Source: Methanoculleus sp. 7T (lineage in GTDB: Archaea; Halobacteriota; Methanomicrobia; Methanomicrobiales; Methanoculleaceae). From it: a stretch of 64,000 nucleotides of DNA. Positions 26,922 through 36,354 of the stretch are shown piece after piece; within the stretch, counting starts at the first letter, position 1, and the number at the start of each line of letters is the position of its first letter. The translations under genes and the position numbers were made by a program. The DNA lies in NCBI RefSeq assembly GCF_023195915.1, contig NZ_JALPRP010000002.1, forward strand, positions 465,813 through 529,812, read 5' to 3'. The notes under the pieces were generated by a model. It had not been told where the DNA came from. It worked only from the letters and a program-made list of their open reading frames with translations, and searched no databases.

Positions 26922-28991
26922 TCACTGCACCCCCGTGATCTTCTCAACGGCAACCGCACTGTGCTTCAACTCCGGCATCTTCGAGAGCGGGTCCAGCACA
27001 TTGTTCGTAAGCAGGTTCACAGATCCCTTCCCGCCGAAGTGCATCGTCATCATCAGCACGCCGGGCGCGACCTCATCGGTCACTCTGGCAAGGGCTTCCG
27101 CCTCACCGCGCCTGCTCCGGAGCCGGATCATCTCTCCGTTCTGGATCTTCAGCCGCGCGGCATCCTCTTCGTTGATCTGCACGTAGGCTTCGGGCACCTC
27201 GTGGTCGAGGATCTTCGCCCGGCCGGTCTGGGTCCGGGTGTGGTAGTGGAAGATCAGACGTCCGGTCATCAGGGTGAACGGATACTCGGCGTCGGCGACT
27301 TCAGCAGGCGGCCGGTACTCGAGCCCGAAGAAGGTGCCGAGACCGTCGGCCGCGGAGAACTTCTCGCGGTGCAGGATCGGGGTTCCCGGGTGCTCCAGGG
27401 TCGGGCAGGGCCAGTGCACGGACTCCGGCTTCTCCATCCTCGCGTAGGAGATGCCGGCCATCGACGGGGTGACCCGCCGCATGTCGTCCCAGATCTCCTC
27501 GGGTGAGTTGAAGTCGAATCCCTTGAGGCCAAGCTTGTGGGCGAGATCGACGAAGATCTGCCAGTCTTCCTTTGAATCGCCGGGGGTCTGCACGGCCTTC
27601 CTTATACGGTTGACACGCCGCTCGGCACTGGTGAACGTCCCGTCCTTCTCGGCGAAGGAGGCGCCGGGCAGGATAACGTCGGCATACTGGGCCGTCTCGG
27701 TCATGAAGAGGTCCTGCACGACCAGGAAGTCGAGTTTCTCAAGCGACTTCATGACGTGGTTCGCGTTGGGGTAGGAGACGACCGGGTTCAGCGCGAAGAT
27801 GTACATCGCCTTGATCGGGTCGCCGCACTGGTTGATCTGCTCTGTCAGGGTCACGCCGTACTCGCTTGAAAGCCCGGTGACGCCCCAGAGTTCCTCCATC
27901 CGCTTCCGGGCGGCGGGGTCTTCACACTTCTGGTAGCCGGAGAAGACGTTCGGGTAGGCACCCATGTCGCAGGCGCCCTGGACGTTGTTCTGGCCACGGA
28001 GCGGGTTGACGCCGACTCCAGGTCTCCCAACGTTGCCGGTGAGCATCGCGAGGTTTCCGAGCGACCGGACGTTGTCGGTACCGGTCGAGAGTTCCGTGAT
28101 GCCGAGACAGTAGATGATCACCGCATTCTTGGCGCTCGCGTACATCCGGGCGATCTCCTTGACCCGCTCGGTGGGAACGCCGGTGATCGACTCGACATCC
28201 GCGTATTTCTCCACGACCTTCCTCATATCCTCGTATCCCTTCGTCCGCTTCTCGATGAACTCCTTGTCGTGGAGGTTCTCCTTGATGATCCAGTACATCA
28301 TCGAGTTGATCAGGGCGATGTTCGTCGAGGGGTTGTAGCGGACATAGTGGTCGGCCAGGCGCGCCGTGGGCGTGTAGCGCGGGTCGCAGACGATGAGCGT
28401 CTTGCCCGCCTTCTTTGCCTGGAGAATCCGGCGGCCGGCGAGCGGGTGTGCCTCAACCGAGTTTGCCCCAATCATGAAGATGAGGTCCGTGTTCGCGAGG
28501 TCCTCGAAGGGGTTCGTCGCGGCACCGGAGCCGAACGAGAGCGAGAGCCCCGCGACGGACGGTCCGTGGCAGATACGCGCGCAGTTGTCGATGTTGTTGG
28601 TCTTAAAGGCCACCCGCGCGAGTTTCTGCAAGGCGTAGCACTCTTCGTTCGGCGTCCGGCACGAGACTTGGAAGCCGAGGGACTTCGGTCCGAACTTCTC
28701 GTAGGTCTCCTTGAACTTCGAGGCGACGAGACCGAGCGCCTCGTCCCAGGATGCTTCCACAAACTTGCCGTTCTTCTTAATGAGGGGCTTTGTCAGCCGG
28801 TCGGGGCTCTGCACGAATTCCCAGCAGGTGGCTCCCTTGGGACAGAGCTTTCCCTCGTTAATCGGGGTCCTCTTGTAGGGTTCTACCCCCACGAGTTTGC
28901 CGTCGTTCACCACAAGGTTGAGTCCGCACCCTACACCGCAGTACGGGCAGGTCGTGGGAACGTAACGTAACTTTCCGTTGGTTTCTGTCAT
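26922..28991 (-). CDS. fdhA: Formate dehydrogenase alpha subunit (molybdopterin)
   Basis: A 689-residue molybdopterin oxidoreductase that oxidises formate. The N-terminal CPYCGVGCGLNLVV plus KLCPKGATCWEF binds a 4Fe-4S cluster. The Mo ligand is Cys in NIDNCARICHGPS, not selenocysteine: no in-frame TGA is present. The molybdopterin dinucleotide domains and C-terminal dinucleotide-binding region are complete. It supplies electrons from formate to F420 and, through heterodisulfide reductase complexes, to methanogenesis. Confidence 0.95.
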   Translation of the reverse strand: MTETNGKLRYVPTTCPYCGVGCGLNLVVNDGKLVGVEPYKRTPINEGKLCPKGATCWEFVQSPDRLTKPLIKKNGKFVEASWDEALGLVASKFKETYEKFGPKSLGFQVSCRTPNEECYALQKLARVAFKTNNIDNCARICHGPSVAGLSLSFGSGAATNPFEDLANTDLIFMIGANSVEAHPLAGRRILQAKKAGKTLIVCDPRYTPTARLADHYVRYNPSTNIALINSMMYWIIKENLHDKEFIEKRTKGYEDMRKVVEKYADVESITGVPTERVKEIARMYASAKNAVIIYCLGITELSTGTDNVRSLGNLAMLTGNVGRPGVGVNPLRGQNNVQGACDMGAYPNVFSGYQKCEDPAARKRMEELWGVTGLSSEYGVTLTEQINQCGDPIKAMYIFALNPVVSYPNANHVMKSLEKLDFLVVQDLFMTETAQYADVILPGASFAEKDGTFTSAERRVNRIRKAVQTPGDSKEDWQIFVDLAHKLGLKGFDFNSPEEIWDDMRRVTPSMAGISYARMEKPESVHWPCPTLEHPGTPILHREKFSAADGLGTFFGLEYRPPAEVADAEYPFTLMTGRLIFHYHTRTQTGRAKILDHEVPEAYVQINEEDAARLKIQNGEMIRLRSRRGEAEALARVTDEVAPGVLMMTMHFGGKGSVNLLTNNVLDPLSKMPELKHSAVAVEKITGVQ

Positions 28992-29311
28992 TCACATTCT
29001 CCCGGTTGTTGCATTCAACGTCGGTTGCCAAGCATGTCAGGAAAGGACGGACATACTTACAATAGTTTTACTCTACTAGGTAGTATATAAATTTAAACAT
29101 ACTCTTTTAACAATTGACGATTCTCCACCAAGTATAATTAATCACTTTTGAATTCCGGTCGGAGCCAGTGGAGAATGGGGGCCATATAACATCCCATATC
29201 AGATTAGGGAGTAAATTATATGAATTCTACTGAAATATCCCCATATATGTAAAATGAATCTGGTTGAACAATCCAAAATGTTTACAACCAACCTTGGCCA
29301 AATACTCTTCC
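28992..29311. other. Divergent AT-rich control region between fdhA and the FmdE-like gene
   Basis: Contains two promoters. For fdhA, a minus-strand TATA-like ATTTATATAC (29083-29092) sits next to the imperfect palindrome CTCTACTAGGTAGTAT around 29079. For the FmdE-like gene, CCATATATGT lies near 29240. A perfect 9-base inverted pair, ATTCTCCAC (29120-29128) and GTGGAGAAT (29168-29176), lies between them. Confidence 0.5.
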
Positions 29312-29953
29312 GTGCAACCGAGACTGAATCACACATGGGACGATATCGAGGCCAGGCTCGAATCGAAAAATTCCACTCCGGAGTTGATTGAGCATTTCCG
29401 GAGATGCATCGGCTTCCATACATTTGCGGCCCCCGGGCTTCTGATCGGGGTCTTCATGGTGGACTATGCCTTGGAACTCCTGGATCCTCCGGAAAACGAG
29501 AAGATCTATGCGGTCTGTGAATCCACAAAGTGCCTGCCTGACGCCCTGCAGGTTATCGCTCACTGCACGGTCGGCAACGGCCGTCTCCGGGTGCTCCCGA
29601 TAGGGAAGTTTGCCATCACCATGAACCGGCCGGCCGAGACTGCGCAGGTAGACGGGATCCGCGTCTTCCTCGACGGCGAGAAGATGGGCCAGTATCCGAC
29701 GTTTGCCCTCTGGTATACCAAAGACCCGCTCTTCGACCCAAGGACACGGGGCACCGCATTGATCGACGAGATCATCGACGCGGGGCGCGACCTTCTCTCA
29801 GATGAGAGGGTGCGGGTGAAGGTTCCCAAGAAACAGCCTTGGGAGTCCGCCATCTGTACCATATGCGGCGAGATGGTCCCCGACAATCTGCTCGTCGACG
29901 GCGCCTGCGCCGACTGCCGGTCCCAGTCCTACTACGAGAAGACGGCATACTGA
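29312..29953 (+). CDS. FmdE-like zinc-ribbon protein
   Basis: About 213 residues of the FmdE (formylmethanofuran dehydrogenase operon, COG2191) family: FHTFAAPGLLIGVFMVDYAL replaces the usual HGHxxPGLxxGxxM core. A C-terminal zinc ribbon is visible (CTICGEMV, then CADC). Such proteins accompany molybdoenzymes but are not proven catalytic subunits. The start is uncertain. GTG 29312 is about 65 bases after a TATA-like site, while TTG 29264 would add 16 residues; neither has a Shine-Dalgarno. It lies next to fdhAB and a second FmdE-domain gene. Confidence 0.72.
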   Translation: MQPRLNHTWDDIEARLESKNSTPELIEHFRRCIGFHTFAAPGLLIGVFMVDYALELLDPPENEKIYAVCESTKCLPDALQVIAHCTVGNGRLRVLPIGKFAITMNRPAETAQVDGIRVFLDGEKMGQYPTFALWYTKDPLFDPRTRGTALIDEIIDAGRDLLSDERVRVKVPKKQPWESAICTICGEMVPDNLLVDGACADCRSQSYYEKTAY

Positions 29954-30022
29954 AAAGAGCGGCCTCTCACGTACGAGAAGAGCATATAGGGGCACAAGCC
30001 CCATCACCCCTGAGTGCACCGC

Positions 30023-30823
30023 ATGGAACTCTCCCCTATCGGGCTCGTGCGATCGCATATCCGTTCCCGGAGCGATATGCCGGTCCAGGGCGTCGACGCC
30101 GAGATCGAGGTCTTTCCCGAGTATGCAGCAGCACTGGAAGGTATCGAGGAGAACTCGCACCTGATCCTGATCTGCTGGCTGCACGAGGCGGACCGAGGGG
30201 TCCTGCGGGCGGTGGCCCGGAAGGTCTCAGACGACCTCCCCGAGAAGGGCGTCTTCTCCCTCCGCTCTCCCGCAAGGCCGAACCCCCTCTCCGTCTCGGT
30301 GGTGCGGCTGCGCGGCGTCAGGGAGGGGCGGTTCCTCGAACTCGCGAACGTGGACCTGATCGACGGGACGCCGGCGATCGACCTCAAGCCCTACCAGACG
30401 GGGTGGGACTGCGTCTTCTCGGCGACCGGCCACGACCGGACCGAGAAGATCCGGAAGATGGGGCCCGGCGAATACCGAGAAGGCCTCATTCGCGAGGCCG
30501 TGAACTACCACGGGGAACTCTGCCCCGGCGCGGCGGTCGCGGTGCGTATCGCAGAGGCGGCGACGCGCATCTTCAGATGCGACCTCTCGACGCCGCAGGT
30601 CTCGGTCGCGCTCGGTCCTGACCCCTGCATCGCCGATGCGCTCATCGGGATCACCGGTGCGCGACCGGGTAATCGCCGGTTGGGCTGTTCGAGCGAGGAT
30701 TGTTATGTCTTTACCGGCCCGGGAGGGGAGGCGGTCTTCCGCATCCGGACCGTGCCGGCGAGTGTCGACGCAATCCTCGCATCCAGCGAAGCGTCGCTCT
30801 TCGACTGCGAGGTCCGCCGATAG
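30023..30823 (+). CDS. TrmO (tRNA m6t6A37 methyltransferase)-FmdE fusion
   Basis: About 266 residues. Residues ~1-140 are the UPF0066/TrmO domain (SPIGLVRSHIRS, FSLRSPARPNPLSVSVV, GTPAIDLKPY), a SAM-dependent methyltransferase of t6A37 in tRNA. Residues ~155-266 are an FmdE-like domain (YHGELCPGAAVAVRIAEAA, CIADALIGITGARPGNRRLG, CSSEDCYVF). Fusion of a tRNA-modification domain and a molybdenum/formylmethanofuran-linked domain is unusual. The ATG at 30023 is preceded by GAGTG, and a GTG at 30014 is also in frame. It follows the other FmdE gene by 70 bases. Confidence 0.82.
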   Translation: MELSPIGLVRSHIRSRSDMPVQGVDAEIEVFPEYAAALEGIEENSHLILICWLHEADRGVLRAVARKVSDDLPEKGVFSLRSPARPNPLSVSVVRLRGVREGRFLELANVDLIDGTPAIDLKPYQTGWDCVFSATGHDRTEKIRKMGPGEYREGLIREAVNYHGELCPGAAVAVRIAEAATRIFRCDLSTPQVSVALGPDPCIADALIGITGARPGNRRLGCSSEDCYVFTGPGGEAVFRIRTVPASVDAILASSEASLFDCEVRR

Positions 30824-30922
30824 AAATGTGGTTACAATTTAACTGAAAGTAATGCATTATTCTATACATGCCCGGACGGGGGAGCCGGAACCCCCTGATC
30901 CGGTATACCACCGAGGAGCAGC

Positions 30923-32737
30923 ATGCCACGCCGTTACTTGAACCTCACCCCACTCTCTGAAGCGCTCGCATCAATGCGGCGGACGTTTCCCCCTCTGGAC
31001 CGTGCCGAGACCGTACCGTTGCGCCTGGCTGTCGGCAGGGTGACGGCCGAACCGCTGTATGCAGAGTATTCTGTCCCCAAGGTCGATATCGCGACGTTCG
31101 ACGGTTACGCAGTCAGGAGCGAGGATACTCTGGGAGCGCAGGACCAGCGGCCGTTGCCGCTTGCGGATTGTGCCCGCATCAATACCGGCGAGGTGCTCCC
31201 TCCTTCGTTTGACGCCGTCGTCATGATCGAGGACACCTGGGACGACGGCGGCACACCTTGGATCAGGAAGTCGGCCGCGCCCTGGCAGCATGTCCGGCAT
31301 TCCGGCGAGGATATCAGGGCCGGGGAACTCATCCTCCCGAAAGGCCATCAGGTTCGGCCGTTCGACATCGGCGCGCTCGCGACCTATGGCATAACCATGG
31401 TGAAGGTGCGGTCGGTCCGGGTCGGGATCGTCCCGACGGGGAGCGACCTCGTGCCGCTCGGGGTAGCGCCCGCACCCGGCCAGACAATCGAGACCAACAC
31501 CCTGATGGCGGAGGCCTACCTCACCCGGATGGGGGCGACCTGCCGCCGTTACGGGATCGTTCCCGACGACCCGGATCTGATCCGAGATGCGCTCGAGGAG
31601 GCGGTCGCCGAGAACGACCTTGTCATCCTCTCGGCGGGTTCGTCGGCCGGAACCCGGGATTTCTCCCGGGATGCTGTCGGCGCGCTTGGGGAGATCGTCT
31701 TCCACGGCATCGCGGTCAGGCCGGGAAAGCCGGTGCTGCTGGGAAACGTCGGCGGCAAGCCGGTTCTCGGGATGCCGGGCTACCCTGTCGCCGCGCAGAC
31801 GGTCCTTCGGGAGATTGTGGGGGACCTGCTTGCGTGGTGGGGGCTCGCGGCGCCGAGAGGCGAGGAGTTGGACGTCCGGCTGTCGCGAAAAATGACGTCG
31901 GATCTTGGGTTCGACGAGTTCGTCCCGGTCTCGGTCGGGCGGGTGGACGGGACCTGCTGGGCGACGCCGCATCCCCGGGGAGGCGGCATCCAGATGGCGG
32001 TGGTCCGAGCGAACGGCTACCTCCACATCTCTGCCGGGCGCGAGGGGATCGAGGCCGGCGAGGAGGTGCGGGTCCGGCTCACCGTTCCGCCGGCAATGAT
32101 CGCCAGCACGCTCGTCTGTATCGGCCAACGCAGTCCGGCGCTCGCAGAACTCCAGAACTGCCTCTCGGACACCGGCTACCTGCTCCACTGCTGCAACGCC
32201 TCGACGATGGGGGCGGTGCTCGCCATACGGGCGAAGACCTGTCATGCGGCTTCGGTCTGTATCCCGGAGACCGAAGCGGCTTGGAACGACCTGGTGCTCC
32301 GGTACCTGCCCGGGGTCGACCTCCTGCGGGTGCAGGTGGCCCGGACTGAACTTGGGATTATCTCGGCCGGCGACCTGGATACCGATAACCTTGCGTCGTT
32401 CCGGTTCGTCAACCGCCCGAAGGGGTCTCCGGCGCGGATACTCCTCGATGCGTGGTTGGACCGGGAGGGCGTCGATGCCGGTCGCCTCGCCGGATACGAA
32501 AACGAGGTGCGGACGCCCGGCGCGGTCGCAGCGGCCGTCGGCAGCGGGTTTGCGGACGCAGGCGTCTGCCCGGCCGGCATGGCTCGGGAGGCGGGGCTCC
32601 GGTTCACCCCGCTCGGATACGAGTCGTGCGAACTCCTGATCCGCAAGGAACTTGCCGGAGACGACGGCGTCGCAAGCCTCATCCGGACCGCCCAGTCCCC
32701 GGAGTTCCGAGAGCGCCTCAGGTCGCTTGAGTGGTAG
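30923..32737 (+). CDS. moeA: Molybdopterin molybdenumtransferase MoeA with C-terminal PBP-like domain
   Basis: A 604-residue archaeal MoeA. Residues ~1-400 are MoeA, which inserts molybdate or tungstate into molybdopterin (DIATFDGYAVRSEDT, then VRPGKPVLLGNVGGKPVLGMPGYPV). Residues ~405-604 are a LysR-substrate/periplasmic-binding-like domain (LLHCCNASTMGAVLAI) often fused to archaeal MoeA. It fits the local theme of Mo-dependent formate metabolism, since FdhA needs this cofactor. Confidence 0.92.
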   Translation: MPRRYLNLTPLSEALASMRRTFPPLDRAETVPLRLAVGRVTAEPLYAEYSVPKVDIATFDGYAVRSEDTLGAQDQRPLPLADCARINTGEVLPPSFDAVVMIEDTWDDGGTPWIRKSAAPWQHVRHSGEDIRAGELILPKGHQVRPFDIGALATYGITMVKVRSVRVGIVPTGSDLVPLGVAPAPGQTIETNTLMAEAYLTRMGATCRRYGIVPDDPDLIRDALEEAVAENDLVILSAGSSAGTRDFSRDAVGALGEIVFHGIAVRPGKPVLLGNVGGKPVLGMPGYPVAAQTVLREIVGDLLAWWGLAAPRGEELDVRLSRKMTSDLGFDEFVPVSVGRVDGTCWATPHPRGGGIQMAVVRANGYLHISAGREGIEAGEEVRVRLTVPPAMIASTLVCIGQRSPALAELQNCLSDTGYLLHCCNASTMGAVLAIRAKTCHAASVCIPETEAAWNDLVLRYLPGVDLLRVQVARTELGIISAGDLDTDNLASFRFVNRPKGSPARILLDAWLDREGVDAGRLAGYENEVRTPGAVAAAVGSGFADAGVCPAGMAREAGLRFTPLGYESCELLIRKELAGDDGVASLIRTAQSPEFRERLRSLEW

Positions 32738-32916
32738 CGGGTCGAGCAGGGATCAGTAATCGGCTACCCCGGCGGTCGGAGAGGTTGTTCCGGTCCTCAT
32801 TTTGTTTGGTCAGGGGCTTTACCATCCCAACGGACGGAACCCTCGCTCTGCATTCTCATCTTGATGCGGCGCGCACCTTCGAAAAGAACATCTCCCATTC
32901 GGCGAGAGTATTATTT

Positions 32917-33345
32917 ATGCCAGTCAGCGAACAGACGCAACGCCAGATCATGGCAGTGCTCCGGCGGATGGCCGAAGCCACCGCAAAGAAGGATGTCGAT
33001 GGAGTGGTCGCACTCGTGGACCCAAATTTTCGGGCGTTCGGGACCGGTCCCGACGAGAAGGCGATCGGGAGGGAAGCGTACCGTCGACACCTCGAACGCG
33101 ACTTTTCGCAGGCAGAGACGATCTCGCTTGAGTTCTCCGACATTCATATCGGTGCCGAAGGGACGGTCGCGTGGGTCATGGCCGATATGGCCTACCACAT
33201 CGTCGCCGGCGGCACCCCGCAGACCCTGAACGGGCGGCTGACGGCGGTGCTTCGCGGGACGGGGCACGCGTGGGTCTTTGCCCAGATGCACTACTCTCTC
33301 CCGGCGGCGGACCAAGAGGCCGGTCGGTCGTACCCGACAGTGTAA
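32917..33345 (+). CDS. SnoaL-like (NTF2 fold) protein
   Basis: A 142-residue cone-shaped NTF2/SnoaL-like protein (DUF4440 type): VLRRMAEATAKKDVDGVVAL, then a C-terminal beta sheet GTVAWVMADMAYHIV. Members are small-molecule-binding or chaperone-like; the function here is unknown. The ATG at 32917 follows a TATTTAT box directly, so the mRNA may have almost no leader. A T7 tract follows the stop. Confidence 0.75.
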   Translation: MPVSEQTQRQIMAVLRRMAEATAKKDVDGVVALVDPNFRAFGTGPDEKAIGREAYRRHLERDFSQAETISLEFSDIHIGAEGTVAWVMADMAYHIVAGGTPQTLNGRLTAVLRGTGHAWVFAQMHYSLPAADQEAGRSYPTV

Positions 33346-33346
33346 C

Positions 33347-33353
33347 TTTTTTT
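33347..33353 (+). terminator. T-tract after the SnoaL-like gene
   Basis: Seven consecutive T begin one base past the stop codon, a typical archaeal U-tail terminator. Confidence 0.45.
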
Positions 33354-33479
33354 GGACCGCCGAGACGGAGCTGAGTCCGAAAGCGGACTCACACGGATTC
33401 TTTATCCGGTAAATGGTGCCGATCCGGGGAGTCCATCGGGTGCATGCCGGCCCGGCCGTCATCCCCGGCAATACTCGCA

Positions 33480-33700
33480 CACCGGGCCGTGGTGGCCTAC
33501 GCACCTTCGGTGCTCGAACGCCCGCCGGCACGCCCGGGCGTTTATCGCCCTTGGGGGAACGATGCTCTGGAGTGCGACCGAAGGGAGCCTGAGAAACTCG
33601 AAGAGTTTCGCTGTGGGGCTGACGGGGAGTGCGACCGAAGGGAGCTCGACCACCGCTAGGTGAGGAGGGGGTCTCCCCCTCCCCTGCCTCTCGCAAGGCA
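33480..33700. repeat. Hairpin-rich intergenic repeat locus C
   Basis: Holds the module GCACC-TTC-GGTGCTCGAACG (33500-33520), two copies of GAGTGCGACCGAAGGGAGC (about 33570 and 33630), the hairpin GAAACTC-GAA-GAGTTTC (about 33594-33610) and the terminal hairpin GGAGGGGG-TCT-CCCCCTCC (about 33663-33681). It shares these modules with loci A and B. No gene is seen between the flanking CDSs. Confidence 0.75.
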
Positions 33701-33714
33701 CTACCCGGATCCCC

Positions 33715-34575
33715 TCACGGCTCCGCCGTAAAAAAGAGTATCGCCCTGCCGTTCCCGTCGATGACCGCGAGTCTGTCGCCGACGATCCGGTAGCCCGCCG
33801 CCGCCCGTATCAAGGCTAGGTAGGCGCCCTCCTGCTCCATGACGCCGGCCGGCTCGTCGCACGAAGCCTTCGTGGCGATGACCCGCTCCACGGCAAGTCC
33901 CGTCTCATTGAGCCGGTACGGGGCCGAGTAGGCGTTGCACCCGGCAGACCCCGAGAACGTGCCGTCGTCATCGAACTGCAGGGTGATGTTGGTCCCCGGG
34001 ATGGGCGAAGAAACGGCATTACCGCCGCCGGTGCTGTAGTGAGTCAGCCGCCACGCCGTCCCCAAAAGCGGCACGGTCTCCGGCTGCTTCGCCCGCGAAA
34101 AGACGAGCAGGTCCTTCCCCGACGGTCCGGAGAGGATCAGCCGGTCGTCCTCGACCCGGTAGGTGGAGGCGGCAACCAAGAGTTCCCGATACCGGCTCTC
34201 CTGCTCCACGACCCCCTTTGCCGCCGCAGGGTACGCCCCGGTGATAGCGACCGGCTCCACCGAGATCGTGGAGCCGTTGATCCGGTACGGAGCGGAGTAG
34301 AGGTTGCACCCGGCCGACCCCGAGAGCGTGCCGCTCTCGCCGAAGATGATAAGCGGTCCCGCTTGGGGCAAGGGCGCAGTGACGGAGCCGTTGTCTGCGC
34401 GGAGTGCGACCAGGTTCCACGCCGTCCCTGCAAGCGGTTCGGCGACCCGGCCGGCATCGTCAGGGGGCGTGTCCGTCCCGACGGAGTATCCGGCCGAGAT
34501 GAGGCATGCCGCCACGATGACCAGAAATGCGACCTTCGCGAGTATGTGGTGACCGTCTCTCTTAATCTCTACCAC
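33715..34575 (-). CDS. Secreted two-META-domain protein
   Basis: About 286 residues. After an N-terminal hydrophobic signal (LAKVAFLVIVAACLISAGYS) come two META/HslJ-type domains. Each has 'LAGTAWNL...', 'LSGSAGCNLYSAPY' and 'E..YRELL' cores. META domains occur in bacterial heat-shock lipoprotein HslJ; the role in archaea is unknown. I chose the GTG at 34575, about 25 bases after an A/T-rich TATA-like stretch (near 34600-34608). An ATG at 34614 would add 13 residues. It is related to the larger neighbour and probably arose by duplication. Confidence 0.72.
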   Translation of the reverse strand: MVEIKRDGHHILAKVAFLVIVAACLISAGYSVGTDTPPDDAGRVAEPLAGTAWNLVALRADNGSVTAPLPQAGPLIIFGESGTLSGSAGCNLYSAPYRINGSTISVEPVAITGAYPAAAKGVVEQESRYRELLVAASTYRVEDDRLILSGPSGKDLLVFSRAKQPETVPLLGTAWRLTHYSTGGGNAVSSPIPGTNITLQFDDDGTFSGSAGCNAYSAPYRLNETGLAVERVIATKASCDEPAGVMEQEGAYLALIRAAAGYRIVGDRLAVIDGNGRAILFFTAEP

Positions 34576-34776
34576 CGGTAGGCGTAGGAGACGAGAGAAG
34601 AAAAAATAACCCATTTGCGTTGAGATTCTCTCAACCGCCCTCTCCGGAAGGGCCGGACGCAAGGAGCGACGATCCGCCGCCGCCGTCCGGAGCCGGGCGC
34701 AACGGGGAAGGAAGTCATCCCGTTGCGGTAAAATCGGGAACGGAGGCCGATGGAGCCCCCGTGAGCAGAGGCCGGA

Positions 34777-36354
34777 TCAGGGCTGATCCGCGCCCGCTGC
34801 CCGGTAGGAGAGGAGCGCCTTCCCGGTCTCATTGAGGAGGTCGAGCCGGTCCTCATCGATACGGTAGCCTGCCACCGACTCAAGGAGGCTCAGGTACCTG
34901 CTCTCCTGCTCCATGACGCCCTCCGGCTCGCCGCAGTACATCTTCGTCGAACCGGCGGGCCCTATCGTCATCGTGCTCCCCGAGACCTCGTAAGCGGCAA
35001 AGTAGCGGTTGCATCCGGCGTTCCCGGTGACGTTTCCGTCGGGAGCAAATGCTGCCGTGACCGTCGTGCCGGCGATCACCGAGGAGACCGCCTCTCCTTC
35101 CAGACTGTAGGACTCAAGCGTCCACAGGGTCCCGGCAAGCGGGGCCTGCGGCAACTTCTGGGCCTGCACGAAGAAGAGGAGATCGGTGCCCGTCCTATCC
35201 GAGAGGATCAGGCGGTCGCCCTCTACCCGGTAGGAGGAGACGTTTCCGAGGTGGCCGAGATACTTCCCTTCCTGCTCCATGACGCCCTCCGGCTTCTCGC
35301 AGTACATCAGGGTGCTGAAGAGCGAGGAGACCGAGAGGTTCGCGCCGTTGAGGCTGTACCGACCGCCGTAGTGGTTGCACCCGGCGTTCCCGGTGACGTT
35401 CCCGTCAGGGGAGAACTTCACGGTGACGGTCGTGCCTGCGATCACCGAGGAGACTGCGTCCGCCCCGGTGCTGTAGCCATCGAGCACCCAGTCGGTCCCG
35501 GTGAGCGGAAGGTCGGGCTTCGGGACGGCCCGCTCGAAGACCAGCAGGTCGACACCCTTCCGGTCCGAGAGGAACAGCCGGTCGCCTTCCACCCGGTAGG
35601 TGGTGACGTTTGCGAGGAGCGCAAGGTAGCGGTCCTCCTGCTCCATGATGCCCTTCGGATTCTCACAGTACATCTCGGTCCTGATCGCGGGCTCGATGGT
35701 GAGTTTTGCGTCTTTCAACGTGTAGTCTGCGCCGTAGTGGTTGCACCCGGCCGACCCGCCGAGAACCCCGTCAGCGCCGAAGGCCGCCGTGACTGTCGTG
35801 CCGGCAAGGACCGGGACCATGGCGCCGTCCTCACCGACGAGGCTTGCAAGCGTCCAAGATGTTCCCGCGAGCGCTGCGGGCGCCTCCTTCACGAAGGTGA
35901 GCACCGTGGCGCCGGAGGCGTCGGTGATCTCCAGCCGGTCATTCTCAACCCGGCATCCGGCCGCCGAGCCGAGGAGTTCGAGGAACCTTGCCTCCTGCTC
36001 CATGATGCCTTCCGGCTCCCCACAATACATCTTCGTGCTGATGGGCGGCGAGACCGAGAGAGCCGTGCCGTTGAGGTTGTAGTCTGCGCCGTACTGGTTG
36101 CACCCGGCTGAGCCTACGACCGTTCCGTCGTCGCCGAACCGGGCCGATACTCCCGCACCCGGCAAGGCCGGGACGAGCGTGCCGTTCTCGGCGAGGTAGG
36201 ATTCCAGGGACCAAGAGACCCCGGTAAGCCCGACGACCGCGCCGGGCGCCGACGTACCCGCCGTGCATCCTGCGGTGATGATGCATGCCGCAACGATGAC
36301 GAGCAGTGATGCCCCCGCAAGGATGTTCCTATTCGTTCTTCTGTTCGGTGCCAT
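34777..36354 (-). CDS. Large lipoprotein-like four-META-domain protein
   Basis: About 525 residues. It starts with a lipoprotein signal (ASLLVIVAACIITAGC, with the lipobox Cys in TAGC). Four META domains follow in tandem, each carrying a 'GTSWTLASL...', 'GGSAGCNHYGADY' and 'MYC..P.GIMEQE' pattern. Probably exposed on the cell surface. The paralogue next door has two domains. The upstream open frame to 36744 lacks a signal peptide and is not used. Confidence 0.82.
   Translation of the reverse strand: MAPNRRTNRNILAGASLLVIVAACIITAGCTAGTSAPGAVVGLTGVSWSLESYLAENGTLVPALPGAGVSARFGDDGTVVGSAGCNQYGADYNLNGTALSVSPPISTKMYCGEPEGIMEQEARFLELLGSAAGCRVENDRLEITDASGATVLTFVKEAPAALAGTSWTLASLVGEDGAMVPVLAGTTVTAAFGADGVLGGSAGCNHYGADYTLKDAKLTIEPAIRTEMYCENPKGIMEQEDRYLALLANVTTYRVEGDRLFLSDRKGVDLLVFERAVPKPDLPLTGTDWVLDGYSTGADAVSSVIAGTTVTVKFSPDGNVTGNAGCNHYGGRYSLNGANLSVSSLFSTLMYCEKPEGVMEQEGKYLGHLGNVSSYRVEGDRLILSDRTGTDLLFFVQAQKLPQAPLAGTLWTLESYSLEGEAVSSVIAGTTVTAAFAPDGNVTGNAGCNRYFAAYEVSGSTMTIGPAGSTKMYCGEPEGVMEQESRYLSLLESVAGYRIDEDRLDLLNETGKALLSYRAAGADQP

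Noticed and set aside
26922..28991. Selenocysteine in FdhA
   Set aside because: The molybdenum ligand position in NIDNCARICHGPS is an ordinary Cys codon and there is no in-frame TGA.
29254..29400. ATG at 29254 as the start of the FmdE-like gene
   Set aside because: Its frame ends after about 45 codons and does not encode the FmdE sequence; only the neighbouring frame does.
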